In this document: positions 15,766 to 27,359 of the stretch, piece after piece
Numbering within the stretch: the stretch's first letter is position 1
How the letters are laid out: the number at the start of each line of letters is the position of its first letter
Assembly: GCA_950295325.1 (NCBI GenBank)
Contig: OX485803.1
Location: forward strand, 1,798,001 to 1,862,000
Length of the DNA: 64,000 nt
From: Polytrichum commune
Taxonomy: Eukaryota; Streptophyta; Polytrichopsida; Polytrichales; Polytrichaceae
Reading direction: 5' to 3'
Notes under the pieces: model-generated
Told to the model about the DNA's origin: nothing
The model's input: only the letters and a program-made list of their open reading frames with translations
Databases searched by the model: none
Translations under genes and position numbers: made by a program

Positions 15766-17400
15766 TACTTTGGACCAATGGGTGATTAGAAGCCATGTGA
15801 TGAGGATAAGATTGAACTTTGTCTCTCGCATGGATAGGGAGAGGTGGTGAAGGAAAGATGTTATGTGATTATTGTGGGAGAGAAGTTGTTGAGAGAGAGA
15901 AGTGGAATCCAAGCTTACGGTGTGAGTGGTTTTGAGAAGAATATGAAATAAAATACGAGGGATTTGTGATTCATGAGAGATCTCACTTGTTGTTTTGGAA
16001 GTTAGCAATCAAGATTTGTGTTTGTTTGAGTGGAGGGAAGTCTGTTGGTTCTTAAAAGAAGAGCTAAGACTTCGACCGACCATAGAAGACGGACAGATTG
16101 AATAATTGAAGGCTTCAAGACTCGAATGTGTGGTTGCTTGTGGCACGTTGTTTTTTTCTTGTGTGTGTGATTCCAAGCCGGTTTTAAAGACTAGTTGCAT
16201 TTCATTTTTGCATCGTAATTTGTTTCCTGTGTGACAACGAAGTGGGATTAATGACCCACAAGGTTGTTTGTGACAACGAAGTGGGATTGATCACCCACAA
16301 GGTTGTTTTCTGTCGTTCCCACTGGTGAGGCACGATTGCTGGTCACCGTGGGTTTGAAAGTTTAGGAGCCAATCTTTCGGACGTCAGCTCGTGTTCTGAC
16401 GTCCCGTTTTACCCGTCCGAAGCCCGTGGTTTCTTATCACACTACCCTTACCCTTTACCCATATAGAGCCGCAACATGATAGGTCGACGGGAAAGAGGTT
16501 GAAGATTAGAAGAAATTGAAGAAATTGAAGACTAGAAGACCAGAAGACTCGATTGAAGACCAGAAGGTTCGACGGGTCCGATAAAATCTAGTTGCAGCCA
16601 GAAGCCCATTGCTTTCCCAAGGCGGAACCCTCTCTACCTATAAATTAAATAAATTAAACTATGTGCACAAACTTTGTTGGCCAATTCAAGATTCAACAAT
16701 CAACATTCAATAGTCAACAGGAGCGTACATGATAGTTTCATGGCTCCAGCAATTCGACTTTGCAAAATCATACCAAGAACAAGGAAAGTTTAAAACAAAA
16801 ATTCTATAGATTGTTGCTAAAATCTCATATCACATGTGAGGATTCAAGAAGAATCTAAAATTCAAAATCCAAGTTGAGAACCATGACAACCAACCAACAC
16901 CAACCATTCGACACACATTCACCTTAGTGGTCCACAACAAAGTCCTTAAACAAGTGATTAGTTGCAAGAGTTATTTACCCTAGTATTATCTTGCACTTGT
17001 GACCAATTATGGTTGTTTATCTAACCAAGACGAAACTTCCCATTTCTCAAGCATCCAACCTATTTGGTGACCTCCTTCCATGCTTGAGTAAAAGTGTTTC
17101 GGTATTACATGCTTGGTGAATATAATCATATTGACATTTAGTGGGCATGACTCTTTGAGACCTCTAGGCAACCTCTAGGCATCTAGTTTAGACCTCTGTA
17201 AATAGTGTACGTGACATTAAATACCATAAACGGTGTAATAGTCTTTTTTGGGTGGTGACGCAACAGTGGCATGAAGTGTGGGAAACAGAAAGTGTTACCA
17301 AAGTCATGGGACACTCACTCAGACACTTCTGTCGACATGTAAGTTAAAGTTTAGTCGGGCGGACTCCTTGAGAAAGGTGAGGCCGGGAAGAACCAGTGCC
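15766..17400. other. Intergenic sequence with a 41-bp direct repeat; possible LTR or leader remnant
   Basis: No protein family is seen. At 16231-16312 a unit of about 41 bp (starting GTGACAACGAAGTGGGATT and ending CCCACAAGGTTGTTT) is present twice with two or three differences. A purine-rich tract of GAAGA/GAAATTGAAG repeats follows at 16495-16570. The mix of GT-rich and purine-rich sequence without open frames resembles the LTR or leader of a retrotransposon, but I found no paired LTR, primer-binding site or target duplication. Confidence 0.35.
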
Positions 17401-17571
17401 CAGGCTTCCCTGTGCCACCATTATTTAATGAAGAGACTCTCGCAGTCTCTTTCTCACTGCACGCCCTCACTCCAGAGGTTCTCCCAAGCCACAGCAATCC
17501 AACTTTGATGCACATCTCGTCATTCGGGTGCTTGATCGCTGCTTCTTCGCCAAAAATCGGTGCATACAAAG
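17400..17571 (+). promoter_or_regulatory. Candidate leader exon upstream of the kinase/NB-ARC/LRR locus
   Basis: An AT-rich TATA-like ATTATTTAAT at about 17421 is followed by pyrimidine-rich sequence and ends at a strong donor, ACAAAG|GTACGT, at 17571-17572. Plant receptor genes often have introns in the 5' leader, and the kinase exon 3.2 kb downstream begins at an acceptor rather than an ATG, so a leader exon here is plausible. It has not been linked by transcript evidence and the distance is long. Confidence 0.25.
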
Positions 17572-17682
17572 GTACGTGCTGCGGATTCCTGCTCATCGGT
17601 TTGTGCTTTTCATGTAATCTTGATGCGTGGATCGTGTAAAGAAACTGTCCTCATAAGTGGCAAGGTCAGGCTAGCTAAAGTT

Positions 17683-18195
17683 CTGTCGGGGTAATTACGG
17701 ACGTTCTTGTTTGTTTGAGGCGTTCTGTTTTCTTTTCCCGAGCTCTTCATGCATACGTTAGCACTGGTATTGAAGAAGAGGTAGTATGGTCTGAGACCTC
17801 CATAGCTGCGGCGGAGGAAAGATGAGTAGGTCAAATTTTGTTTTGTTTACCTTCTGGTTCCATCGATTTCTTGATGCAGGAATCGTAGTTTGATGCAGTT
17901 TGATGTAGGTTTTGTAGTTTGAGCACTGATGTGAGGAATTCTACGAGTAAAGTACACTTGAAAGCATGGCTTCTTGATTATGTGATTTAATTGCCTTCTG
18001 AAATGTGAGCATACGAATGGTCCGATATTGTTCCATTGGGGTGAGTTGCTAATTATGGTTGTTCTCGTTCCAGTCGTTCTACATGCTTTTTCCCGAGCTC
18101 TTGATGCATAGTATTGGTATTTGAGAATTGTTAACAAGGTCCGAGACCTCCATAGCTGCACTGGAGGAAAGGTCAGTAGGTCACTTTTTGATTTG
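17683..18195. repeat. Diverged direct duplication of ~150 bp, period ~355 bp
   Basis: Copies at about 17,683-17,840 and 18,040-18,195 share TTTxCCCGAGCTCTT, ATGCATA, GGTATT and GAGACCTCCATAGCTGC followed by GGAGGAAAG. In the second copy the last block runs into a donor-like AAAG|GTCAGT (18,173); in the first it reads AAAGATGAGT. This could be a duplicated leader exon of the downstream locus, or an older repeat. Confidence 0.55.
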
Positions 18196-18199
18196 TGTA

Positions 18200-20756
18200 C
18201 ATTCAGGTCCTTTTCTCGTTTGAAATCGATTCCTTTGAACTGTTTGGTTCCAACATATTAAGAATATGTTCCGGGATGTATAATTGAAGATTCATCGCAT
18301 CATGCTCATGACATTAATTGAGGTATTTGCAACGGCTGCGTAGTTTGACGCGATATGGCGGAATGTTCAGATCCTATTTTCATCTCCTAGGTTCCTTGTA
18401 CGAATTGTCTTGATCAGCTGGATGACATTGTGAACAACAAACTTTTGGTCTACGTTGTATGACGTTTGGCTTATGACGTTACTATTTAAGAGTGCAGCTC
18501 ACCTTAAGTTGCCTATTCACAAGTTGTTTATTTTTTTTTGTGTCATTGGAGTGATCCTTCAAGTCAATGGGACTTTTCATTGGGAGTTGGTCCCGTATGA
18601 GTTTCTATTGGTTGTTTTGCATACAATATCATCACCTTTCTCTTGGGTGCTCTTCCGTCCGTGTGCGGGAGAACGATTTTGGAGAAGCCTTGCAAGGTGC
18701 CCAAATCTGAGTTAGTTACCGAAATTTCTTCCCACAGGTTTTTGATGCTTGCAGCTACTCCGTAGACGATGGTTGTTGAATAGTAACCATTGGTTGGAGC
18801 TGTCTCCGGGGATCATTATTGTTGGCGCGGGGCGGGAGGAGTTGCCACATGCGGAATAGAGATTTGTGCAAACAACTGAGACTTGGGAAGAATCGATCGC
18901 AGCAACTTGTAAGTATTGATTTGTGTTTCTGTTATGTATACAATTTAACATGTGAGAAGTTGGCGTTTGCAAGTGCTTATTACCAAGTGCATGAGGACTT
19001 GAACCAAGAGTTTAGTTTTGTGCCGTGTTTTTTGTTCCTTTGGTTAAACCTTATTGGCAACAATGAGGGGTACTAGTGCTGATGATCTAGTCTCGATTAG
19101 GTAGGGGCGTCGGCAAATTTGTTTGTATAGAACCCTACCTTTCAAACCTTCGTTATTGGGAGCCGCCCTTGATGAGGCGGACGAAGAGGTTAGTGTTGAC
19201 TTTGATAGCCACCCTTGATTAGTGTTGACTTTGCTAGGCGGTAAGACTACTTTCAAGGGTGAAATTTTGCTATCAATTTGACTCTGCAAAATCTTAGGCA
19301 ATTGGAGGTTTGAATGGAGGCCTTAAAACCTTATTTGTTCAATTTCATGTATGAATGTGGTGTTTGTTGTTGTTTCGGCTTGGGTTTGTTTCCAGCTATT
19401 TTTTGGAAAATTATTTCCGTTTGCAAAAATACAAACAATTCACACCTGAACTCTTTCAATTGAATTCCCGTATCAAATTCTACAACCTCTCTGTTTCTCT
19501 TGGTCATTACCAAGGCACAGAGTATGTGATGAACAAGGTCTAGGGTTCAGGATTTAGGTTTGGCCAATTTTAGACCATGGGTTTCCACTTACGTCCTAGT
19601 TATGGAGGTCTTAGTACACATGCTACACAAAAATTTGTTTGATTTTTTTTTCTACCTTTCGAGATGTAGTAGAAATTCAAGTCTAAGAATCCATCATTTC
19701 GCTACTGTCAAAAATGTCATTTACAGTGTCTATTTCATTATAGTTGTTGTTTGTTTCTTTCAAGTTGTTTCCAATTGAGTATGTAACTCTAAACGCTTTG
19801 GATGACTTGTTTTTCCTACTTCTTATTTTGTGGTTTATTGGTTTTTAGAACCTCAAGACTTACAAGGATATCTTGTCTAGTTATTGCAATACATGTGATG
19901 ATTGCGGCAATTGCTCTTGGTGTACTTAGTTTAGTCCTTGTAAATAATTCTTCTCGATGACTAAACAATGAATTATTTGAGCGTTAATGTAACTCAGTAT
20001 ATGATCATGAACAAGTCTTCATTCTTGAGGTGGGTGAGGATGTTGGTTGTGCTTTTGAATACGTTGCAGATTTCTTTGGTTGATTTGTTGAGTATTTTGT
20101 TGATTTTTTTTTATGTTGGGTTTGGAGAACATGGCGGTATAGTAGGTATAAGTGATTCCGGGTTTCAACATTGTGTTGAGAATTTTTGATTTTTTGTTTG
20201 AGATAGGTAGGAAGTTTGGGAATAATTTGCTTTCGTTGGTGGTGACAAGAATTTGGAATATCTTGCATCAATTGTTTTGATGACAAGAATCATCAAAACC
20301 TTATATGGTATGTAGTGTAATTTGTAGCACATGAGAATTGTCATGGATTGTAGTTGTATTTATTTTGTTGGTATATATATTGTATGAAAAATCAGTTGCA
20401 CTTTGTAGTTGCTTCAAGAAAGATAGACCTAAAGAAAACTAGATTAGCCCATTTAGGGCACAAAACTATGAGTCATAGCATTGGTCGGCAAGGGGCACTT
20501 GATTGTTGCATTGCTAAAACTATTCATTGGAAGTGGCAATGTGTACCATGTACATCTTTGCATGTTATGTATATGTGATCTTTTTACATTTTGTTTGTGA
20601 AGCTAATAGCATTTTGTAACTCCAAATGATAATTAACACTAAATAATGCCTTTTTGTGTAGTCTTGAAGATGTGCAACTACCATGACATTATTCTTGAGA
20701 TTATAATAATAAAATTATTATTGAGATTGTACTTTTTTTCATCCCGGAATTTGGAG
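18200..20756. other. Upstream region of the kinase/NB-ARC/LRR locus, no exon proven
   Basis: Donor-like sequences occur (ACTTGTAAGTATT near 18,908) and a small ~27-bp direct repeat (GATTAGTGTTGACTTTG-like) lies at 19,186-19,245. Several short open frames are present but none has a recognisable domain. The kinase exon has no in-frame ATG near its beginning, so at least one missing 5' exon should be in this stretch or further upstream. Confidence 0.35.
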
Positions 20757-23700
20757 GTTGGAGGTTGACCAAATTTTGCAATGTCTTTTGGAGGGAAACT
20801 TAACTACTATTGTTGCTGATTCTTTGGAGATTTTGCTAAATCTACCTCGTTCAAATTTTTTAATTGTAGATAAGGACAATTGTGATTCACTTACAAGGGT
20901 GTGGCGTGCAAATCAACCAACTATGTATTGGTGGATTGTTTTGGAAAATATGTTGTGTTTCGTCATGGCCAAGACTTTGCAATTTGTTCGCATGATTTGG
21001 GGTTTCATAAGTACTTGGTTCGTAAAGTTTGGGACATATGTAGGGAAAGGACAAAAACAAAGCAATGAGCTTGGAGGTATTTTGAAGTGGCAAAGGGAGG
21101 AAGTAACCAAACTTCAAGAGGTCCTCAAGGCGAAGCAAGTGTTGAATGAAAAACAATGTAAAAATCTTGTCCAAAAGCTCGACCAAGTTGCACTTTATGT
21201 GAATGAGGTGATCACATCCACTAAGGAGACGACTAATAAATTTGGGCTTGTGCTTGGGGAGTTATGTCGCATAACTCGAAAAGTAAGAATATTGGTCGAA
21301 GATTGTGGGAGGCAAGAATGGTGTGATGCAATGACATTCCAAATGAACAATACAGAGGTTTTTCGAGAACTTGTGGATGATTTGCAGTGTTTTTGGGATG
21401 CAATGCGGGAAAAATATTTGGCTATCTATCCGGATTCACAAAATTTTAGTATCCCATGTATTGATTTTAGTGTGGCCACTTATGACGAGATTGAAAGTGA
21501 TGAAAAAGCCATGGTGGAAAGACTTCAAACAGGACTTCAATCGATGCCCAATGATTCCAAGGAGCATGAATTGGGAAAATATTTATTGAGGAGATTGCAA
21601 TTTGAATTGCCACAAGTGAAAGGTGGAGAATTGGATGCCTTGGAAATTGCAGATGATGTTGTAAAGCCGGAGTTCTTGGAACGAATAGGATCTGGAGCGG
21701 CGGGTGAGGTGTACAAATCAAGCTGGTTGGGACTTCAAAGTGCCACAAAAAAGTTAGGGGTTCTCCCCAACTTTCACAAAGAAGTTGGCATCTTAGGATG
21801 CTTGGGGCATCCAAACCTCGTGAAATTCATTTGTTGTGGAAGGCTCAATGAAACTCAGGAGGAAAATGTGGATGGATCGAACAATATCTCAAGAAATTTG
21901 TTTCTAGTAATGGAGCGCATGGAGATGAGCTTGAGTGATTTGGTGAAGAAGCAAAAGACACCTTTACCATATCTTGTTGCAATTGATATGATGTATGAAA
22001 TCGCAAGGGGCATGTGTTATCTTCATGACATGCATGTTGCCCATCTTGATCTAAAGCCAAGCAATGTACTTTTAAGCTCGGTGTCAACATTTCCAAAAGT
22101 CAATGGAAATATTGGCTATGATTTTGTCAAATTGACAGATTATGATACTTCCAAAACGGAGGCGGAAGTACAGAAGTACATCATTGGTACACCAAAGTAC
22201 ATGGCACCTGAGATGAATAACAAAAATAAATCGCTTTCAAATATGGTTTGTTTTTTTGGAGCTGATGTATGGTCATTTGGTATGACATGTTCAGAGATCC
22301 TCTCTTTGAAGGAACCGTTTTCACACACAGAGGATATCTTGCAAAAAGTAAAAGATTGTTGGAGGCCTAAGCTACCTATCAATTGTGAGGAGCTTACCAC
22401 TTTGATCAAAGAATGTTGGATTGAGGATCCTTCACAAAGGCCAACATTTTCTAACATTTGTGAGAGGCTCGCAACCTTGAAGAAGAAGTTCATGATTGGA
22501 ATATATTCAAATGATTTACCTCAGTTTGACAAAGGTTGGAATATATTCAAAGGATGGACTTGTTTTCCAAACACCCACTTGGAAAAGACGTCTAACCAGA
22601 TGAATGTCTCTGCTCCCAAGAAGGTAAGAGCACATTTCATTACAATATCCTTATTGTGTATTTTTTAGATGTCATTTTTAAATTGTTCTAAATAATTTAA
22701 TTTTCTTGGAGTTGAAGACATGATAATTGAACCAAAACATAGGATATGGGGCAAGCATGGTCAACTGGACCAATAGACGGGTCATGTATGTTGAGATCAC
22801 AAATCTCTTGGTCAAAGCCTATAAAATAGCACCACAGAGTCTTCCAAGTAGATTTTGGTTTTACATAGCCCTCTATCATTGTTACGAGTATTCGATTTAC
22901 AATATCAAAATGCTAACTTGAAAATTTATTATGAAAAATATGTCTACAAACTAATGACGACATTTGGTTCTAGAAGCATTTTTCATGACCTTACATATAA
23001 TTTTTGGAAATGAACTAATTTTCAAAATCGTTCTTGGATTCGTGATGAATTGGAGGGCTCCATCGAAAAGAAAACTTATTGAATCAAATGAATGTATTCA
23101 AAGCCTAATTTGTGGAAACATTCTTGGCTATGCAATTTTTTCTTTTTCAATTTTAGTTGCTTCCACCATCTTCAATTGTATGTATATTATTCTTTCATTG
23201 ATTTTCTTGGAACAAATTGTTGAAGTTTTTGAAACATGTTAAATTGTAAAATCTTTTAGGAAAGATTCACAATATTCATATGTACTGTGCGTTTTTTAAC
23301 CTTCTATCATAGTGTACACTTCTAGGCCCAATTGACATGATATGTGAACTTCTTCATACAGGTGGATGCAAGGAAAACACGATATGAAGTTGTGGTTGGT
23401 CTTGAAAGCAATCTTGCAAAGGTGAAAAACTACCTTAAGGGAGTGAATATTTTGGGTCTCATCGGTATGGGTGGAATAGGGAAGACCACCTTGGCTAAGG
23501 CCATATTTGATGATGTGAGGTCCACATACGATGCATCGTGTTTTATTGAGAATTTGAAAAGTAGAAATTCACTTGAAATCTTATGTGAAATTTTACAAAA
23601 GTTTGGAAGTGACAAAGAGTCCACTTGGACATTGGAGGATGCACAGAAGATCATGTGGGAGTTGTTGGCTACGAAGAAAATCCTTCTAGTATTGGATGAT

Positions 23701-25378
23701 CCCAAAGATGCAGCTCAAGTGCGGGAAATAATACCAACAGATGTTTCTTGTGTCAACAATGGCACCAAAATTATTATAACAACCCGTGGTTGGGCTTTAC
23801 TTGAGAATTGTGTGGACGCACATGGTAGGATAGATGTTGACAAGTTAGATGAAAAAGAAGCGAAAAAATTCTTTGATTCTTACGTTTCTGTGGATGGAGC
23901 TCAATTGTCAGCACAACTCTTTGATCTACGTGACAAAATTATAGAAAAATGTAAGGGCTTGCCTTTGAGCTTGAAAGTCATGGGTGCATTTTTACGGGGA
24001 AAGGAGAGGATTCGAAGTTGGGAACGGGCTTAGCAAAGGATGAAAAGGGGTAGGCATTTGGATGGCGATGAAGGGCTTTGGAGTACCTTGAGGATCAATT
24101 TTGATGGATTGGGAAACGATGAGAAAAATATGTTTTTGGATCTAGCATGTTTCATTCCCATGCGCGAGTGGAAAGAAAAAGATTTTCCTACATGTCCCAA
24201 CGATGGAGGCTTCCCAAATCATGTGCTTGATATATTGGTGGACAAATCCTTGGTTAAGATAAATCAAAATCAAGATGGGCATCTAGAAATGCACGACCAA
24301 CTACGTGACATGGGGCGTATGATTGTCGAAACAAACAAGGAATATTTGGGCACTCGAATTTGGAAACTAAACATGATTCCTTTACGAATTGGATCGGCAG
24401 ATGACAAGGTATGGTGCAAATAAAAGAACTTAATAAGGTGGATTTTTGTAAAATGCAAGTACAAATATGTTGGTGAAAATTTGCCTCTACTTGAAGTTGT
24501 TCAAATTTTATATTTGATGCTTGTGAAATATGCAGTGAAATGGTTTTGCCATGTTATTTAAACACAACAGTTGAATTTTGTTACCACTCTAATGAGTGAA
24601 ACATAATTTTGACATTTTGTGGTGCATTGGAATCCCAGAACTACAAGAAATTAGAAGCGCTTTATATAGATGAAGAAATTTCACAATGGCTTAGGGACAA
24701 TTCCACACGCATGAAAGACGTTGATATAAGCTCCCTTCGACTATTGATATGTAAAGGATTGACGACACTACCGGAGGGATTGGAGAACTTGACTTCTTTG
24801 AGAAGATTGGATTTTCTTAAGTGTGAGAGGTTGACGACATTACCGGAGGGATTGGGGAACTTGACTTCTTTGACAACATTGCATTTGTATAGTTGTTTGA
24901 GCTTGACGACATTACCAGAGGGATTGGGGAACTTGACTTCTTTGAAAACATTGAGTTTGTCTTACTGTCAGAGCTTGACGACATTACCGGAGGGATTGGG
25001 GAACTTGACTTCTTTGACATCATTGAATTTGTCTGAATGTTACAACTTGACGACATTACCAGAGGGATTGGGGAACTTGACTTCTTTGACAACATTGGAT
25101 TTGTCTAAGTGTGAGAGGTTGAGGACATTACCGGAGGGATTGGGGAACTTGACTTCTTTGACAACATTGGATTTGTCTTGGTGTCAGAGGTTGACGACAT
25201 TACCGGAGGGATTGAGAAACTTGACTTCTTTGACAAACTTGGATTTGTCTGGGTGTCAGAGGTTGCAACATTACCGGAGGGATTGGGGAACTTGAGTTCT
25301 TTGACAACGTTGAGTTTGTTTTGGTGTGAGAGGTTGACGACATTGTTGTCTATTTTATTGTTTGGACATAATGTGTAG
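20757..25378 (+). pseudogene. Protein kinase - NB-ARC - LRR immune receptor with nonsense codon and frameshift
   Basis: This is a three-exon locus. Exon 20757-22623 has an N-terminal helical region with a Lys/Glu-rich probable coiled coil (about residues 100-150), then a kinase: loop RIGSGAAGEVYK (~residue 308), catalytic loop HLDLKPSNVLL (~428), DYD in place of DFG (~460), and GTPKYMAPE. Exon 23362-24408 is NB-ARC: P-loop GMGGIGKTT, kinase-2 LLVLDD, RNBS-B TKIIITTR, GLPLSLKV and an intact MHD at 24289. Exon 24639-25378 holds about eight 24-residue LRRs of LTTLPEGLGNLTSL type. Both introns are GT-AG and phase 0. An in-frame TAG at 24031-24033 sits in the otherwise continuous W-E-R-A-*-Q-R-M-K-R. 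A 1-base deletion near 25266 shifts the eighth LRR. Kinase-NB-ARC-LRR fusions are known from mosses. The product would sense pathogen signals in the cytoplasm. The 5' exon is missing. A sequencing error at either lesion cannot be excluded. Confidence 0.85.
24760..25350 (+). repeat. 72-nt LRR-coding tandem repeats
   Basis: Eight near-identical 72-base units each encode one 24-residue LRR. The core GAGGGATTGGGGAACTTGAC is unchanged in most units, and differences cluster in the variable L-x-L-S-x-C-x-x positions. The eighth unit has lost one base near 25266, and a partial ninth unit leads to TAG at 25376-25378. Such nucleotide-level similarity points to recent expansion or conversion within the array. 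Confidence 0.85.
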
Positions 25379-26700
25379 TTTAGGTTTAGGGTGTGTTATT
25401 GACCATAAGATGATTTTACAATAATTGCCACGTATTGGGCATAGTGGACTTTTATGGATTTTTCTATTTGTACACGAGATATGCCATATGCTTTCCATAA
25501 ATGATTAGAGAGTTTGTGGTGGATATCAACTTTGGGGACCCATTCAAAGATTGTTGGATGGGTTGTAGTCTCATGCGCTTTCTATGTTACGAACACTGTG
25601 TTCATCTAGAAGTAGAACAATCCATATGTGTACACATTGTTGTGGGTTGTATTTGGGGGTGCTTAAAGTGATAAAGTGTTTGGTGAGGTGTTATTTATAA
25701 TGTAGTGGTGGCATTTGGAGTTGTTCACCATGTCTTGGTGAACTTGACTTTGTATTCTAGGAGTGTGCTTTGTACAAGGTTAGTTTTTAAGTGGACATTG
25801 TAGAGTTCTAGAATATTTTGGTGTGAGTGTGTTTATTATTTGTTGGTTGTTTAGGGGAGCTCATTGGTTATGGATGCATATGATAGATGCGTAGTGTTGT
25901 TCATGGTTGTGTAGGTATTGATATGGGTTACATTTTATGGTATTTGGTGGGATGGTGAAAATTATGTGCGCATTGGCATGTTTTATTTGAGGCATGGCCT
26001 CTTTTTAATTAAGTATGATTATGTTGGTAGTATTATTGTTTTCCTTGGTGGCCATCCTTGCCAAATGGATCACTTCCAAGGTGGAGGTGTGATTTGTGAG
26101 TTGGGCTAGTCTAATTGATTCCCATATATGCTTTGTTGAACATGTGAGTGGTGAAGAGTAGCACAATTGTGTAATTTGGTGGCCACAAAATAGTGTGTTT
26201 TTTGGTGTTGAGTGTAGGGTTTGATGGTTACTATTGAGGTTGGGTTTTTTGGTTTTTTCTTTGGAAAGATTGTGACGCATCTTTAGATCAACAATAAAAC
26301 CTCTATGTTGAAGTTTGCGGCGGTGGTTGTAGAAAGTTTGTCATGGGATGCATATTGTAATTTATATGTAACTATTGGAATCTTGCAAGTAAGACTACAA
26401 CAATATATATGCCTCTATTTGGTGTAGATGTCGGTCACTAATCCTTGAATTATTATGATGGCTTTGGTCATGATGGTGTCTTTGTAAGGGTGGTATTCTT
26501 TAATTGAGAGGAGGAGGTTATAGGCCTCACGAGGGTTGTAAGTTTTGTATGCAAGATAGACTGTAATTGCCAATTATTCTTTTCCCCTTAGTGGTGACAC
26601 CTTTTTGACCACATCAATGGTCTTTGTCACAACATCTAAAATATGGTGGTGATGCCATTGTCCCATAATTGCCAACAATTGCCCATCATTTCAAAAAGAA
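25379..26700. other. Gene-free stretch downstream of the receptor locus
   Basis: GT-rich, low-coding sequence with no recognised family. A few short frames (for example 25918-26109 on +, 26005-26280 on -) have no motif. It may include the former 3' untranslated region of the receptor locus. Confidence 0.35.
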
Positions 26701-26703
26701 TGA

Positions 26704-26932
26704 GGCTATGATTGGGGAGAACTGACAGTTACTTACAGATGAACCGGTTGAGTTTAAGAAATAACCGGTTGAATTTCAAGACTCTAGGAGAATTATTGAT
26801 CACTTTAGAGGTATTTATGGAATATACCTCTAATTAATATAGAAAAATTGAAGGATGTCAACATGTAACCAATTGGACTTGCAAACACTAGGATCTCAAC
26901 CGATTATGCTCAAAAATCTCCCTGATCACTGG
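26704..26932 (+). repeat. Isolated monomer of the AACCGGTT satellite
   Basis: One ~230-bp copy of the same unit that is tandem at 62.5-63.4 kb. Shared blocks include GGGGAGAACxGxCAGTTACTTAC, GAACCGGTTGAGTTT, GAAATAACCGGTTGAA, AGGATGTCAACATGT, CACTAGGATCTCAACCGATT and ATCTCCCxGATCACT, in the same order and orientation. It is flanked by unrelated sequence, so this is a dispersed single unit. Confidence 0.85.
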
Positions 26933-27359
26933 ATTGGAGGACCAAAACGTAACCAAAATGGGAAGACGACAAGGTGGCAAAAAAAAAAAGGGGTCGGCTT
27001 GGAACATTGAGGGGACCGATGGGGCTTGGGGTGGGAGGGGTAGGGGGACCATGTTACAATGATTCATAGTTGACATGCATGGGTGTAATGGGGTGGGACA
27101 ACACAAATCCAAAGTACATTGATAATGATTAATAATGTGGATCTATGACTTACCCTTTGCATCACTATAGAGTGGTCCACACCATGAAAACAACATGCAA
27201 CTCTACTTATGCTTTAAATCTCCAAACCCTCAATATGTTCACGTTGTTTCACTTCCTAAGTCAAAGAATTGACAAATAAAACATCAAAAATCGACATGCA
27301 AGTGTTTCTTGAAAGTATGCACAACTAATTTTTAGTGTCAAAAATGTTATGTGAATGAC

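Noticed and set aside
16231-16650. Retrotransposon primer-binding site or LTR end
   Set aside because: The sequence looks LTR-like, but I found neither a tRNA-complementary site nor a matching second LTR.
22964-23242. 92-codon hydrophobic frame
   Set aside because: It lies wholly in the intron between the kinase and NB-ARC exons, is AT-rich, and has no family.
24817-25095. Repetitive minus-strand frame (SSSPIPLVMSSS type)
   Set aside because: It is the antisense of the LRR-coding repeats.
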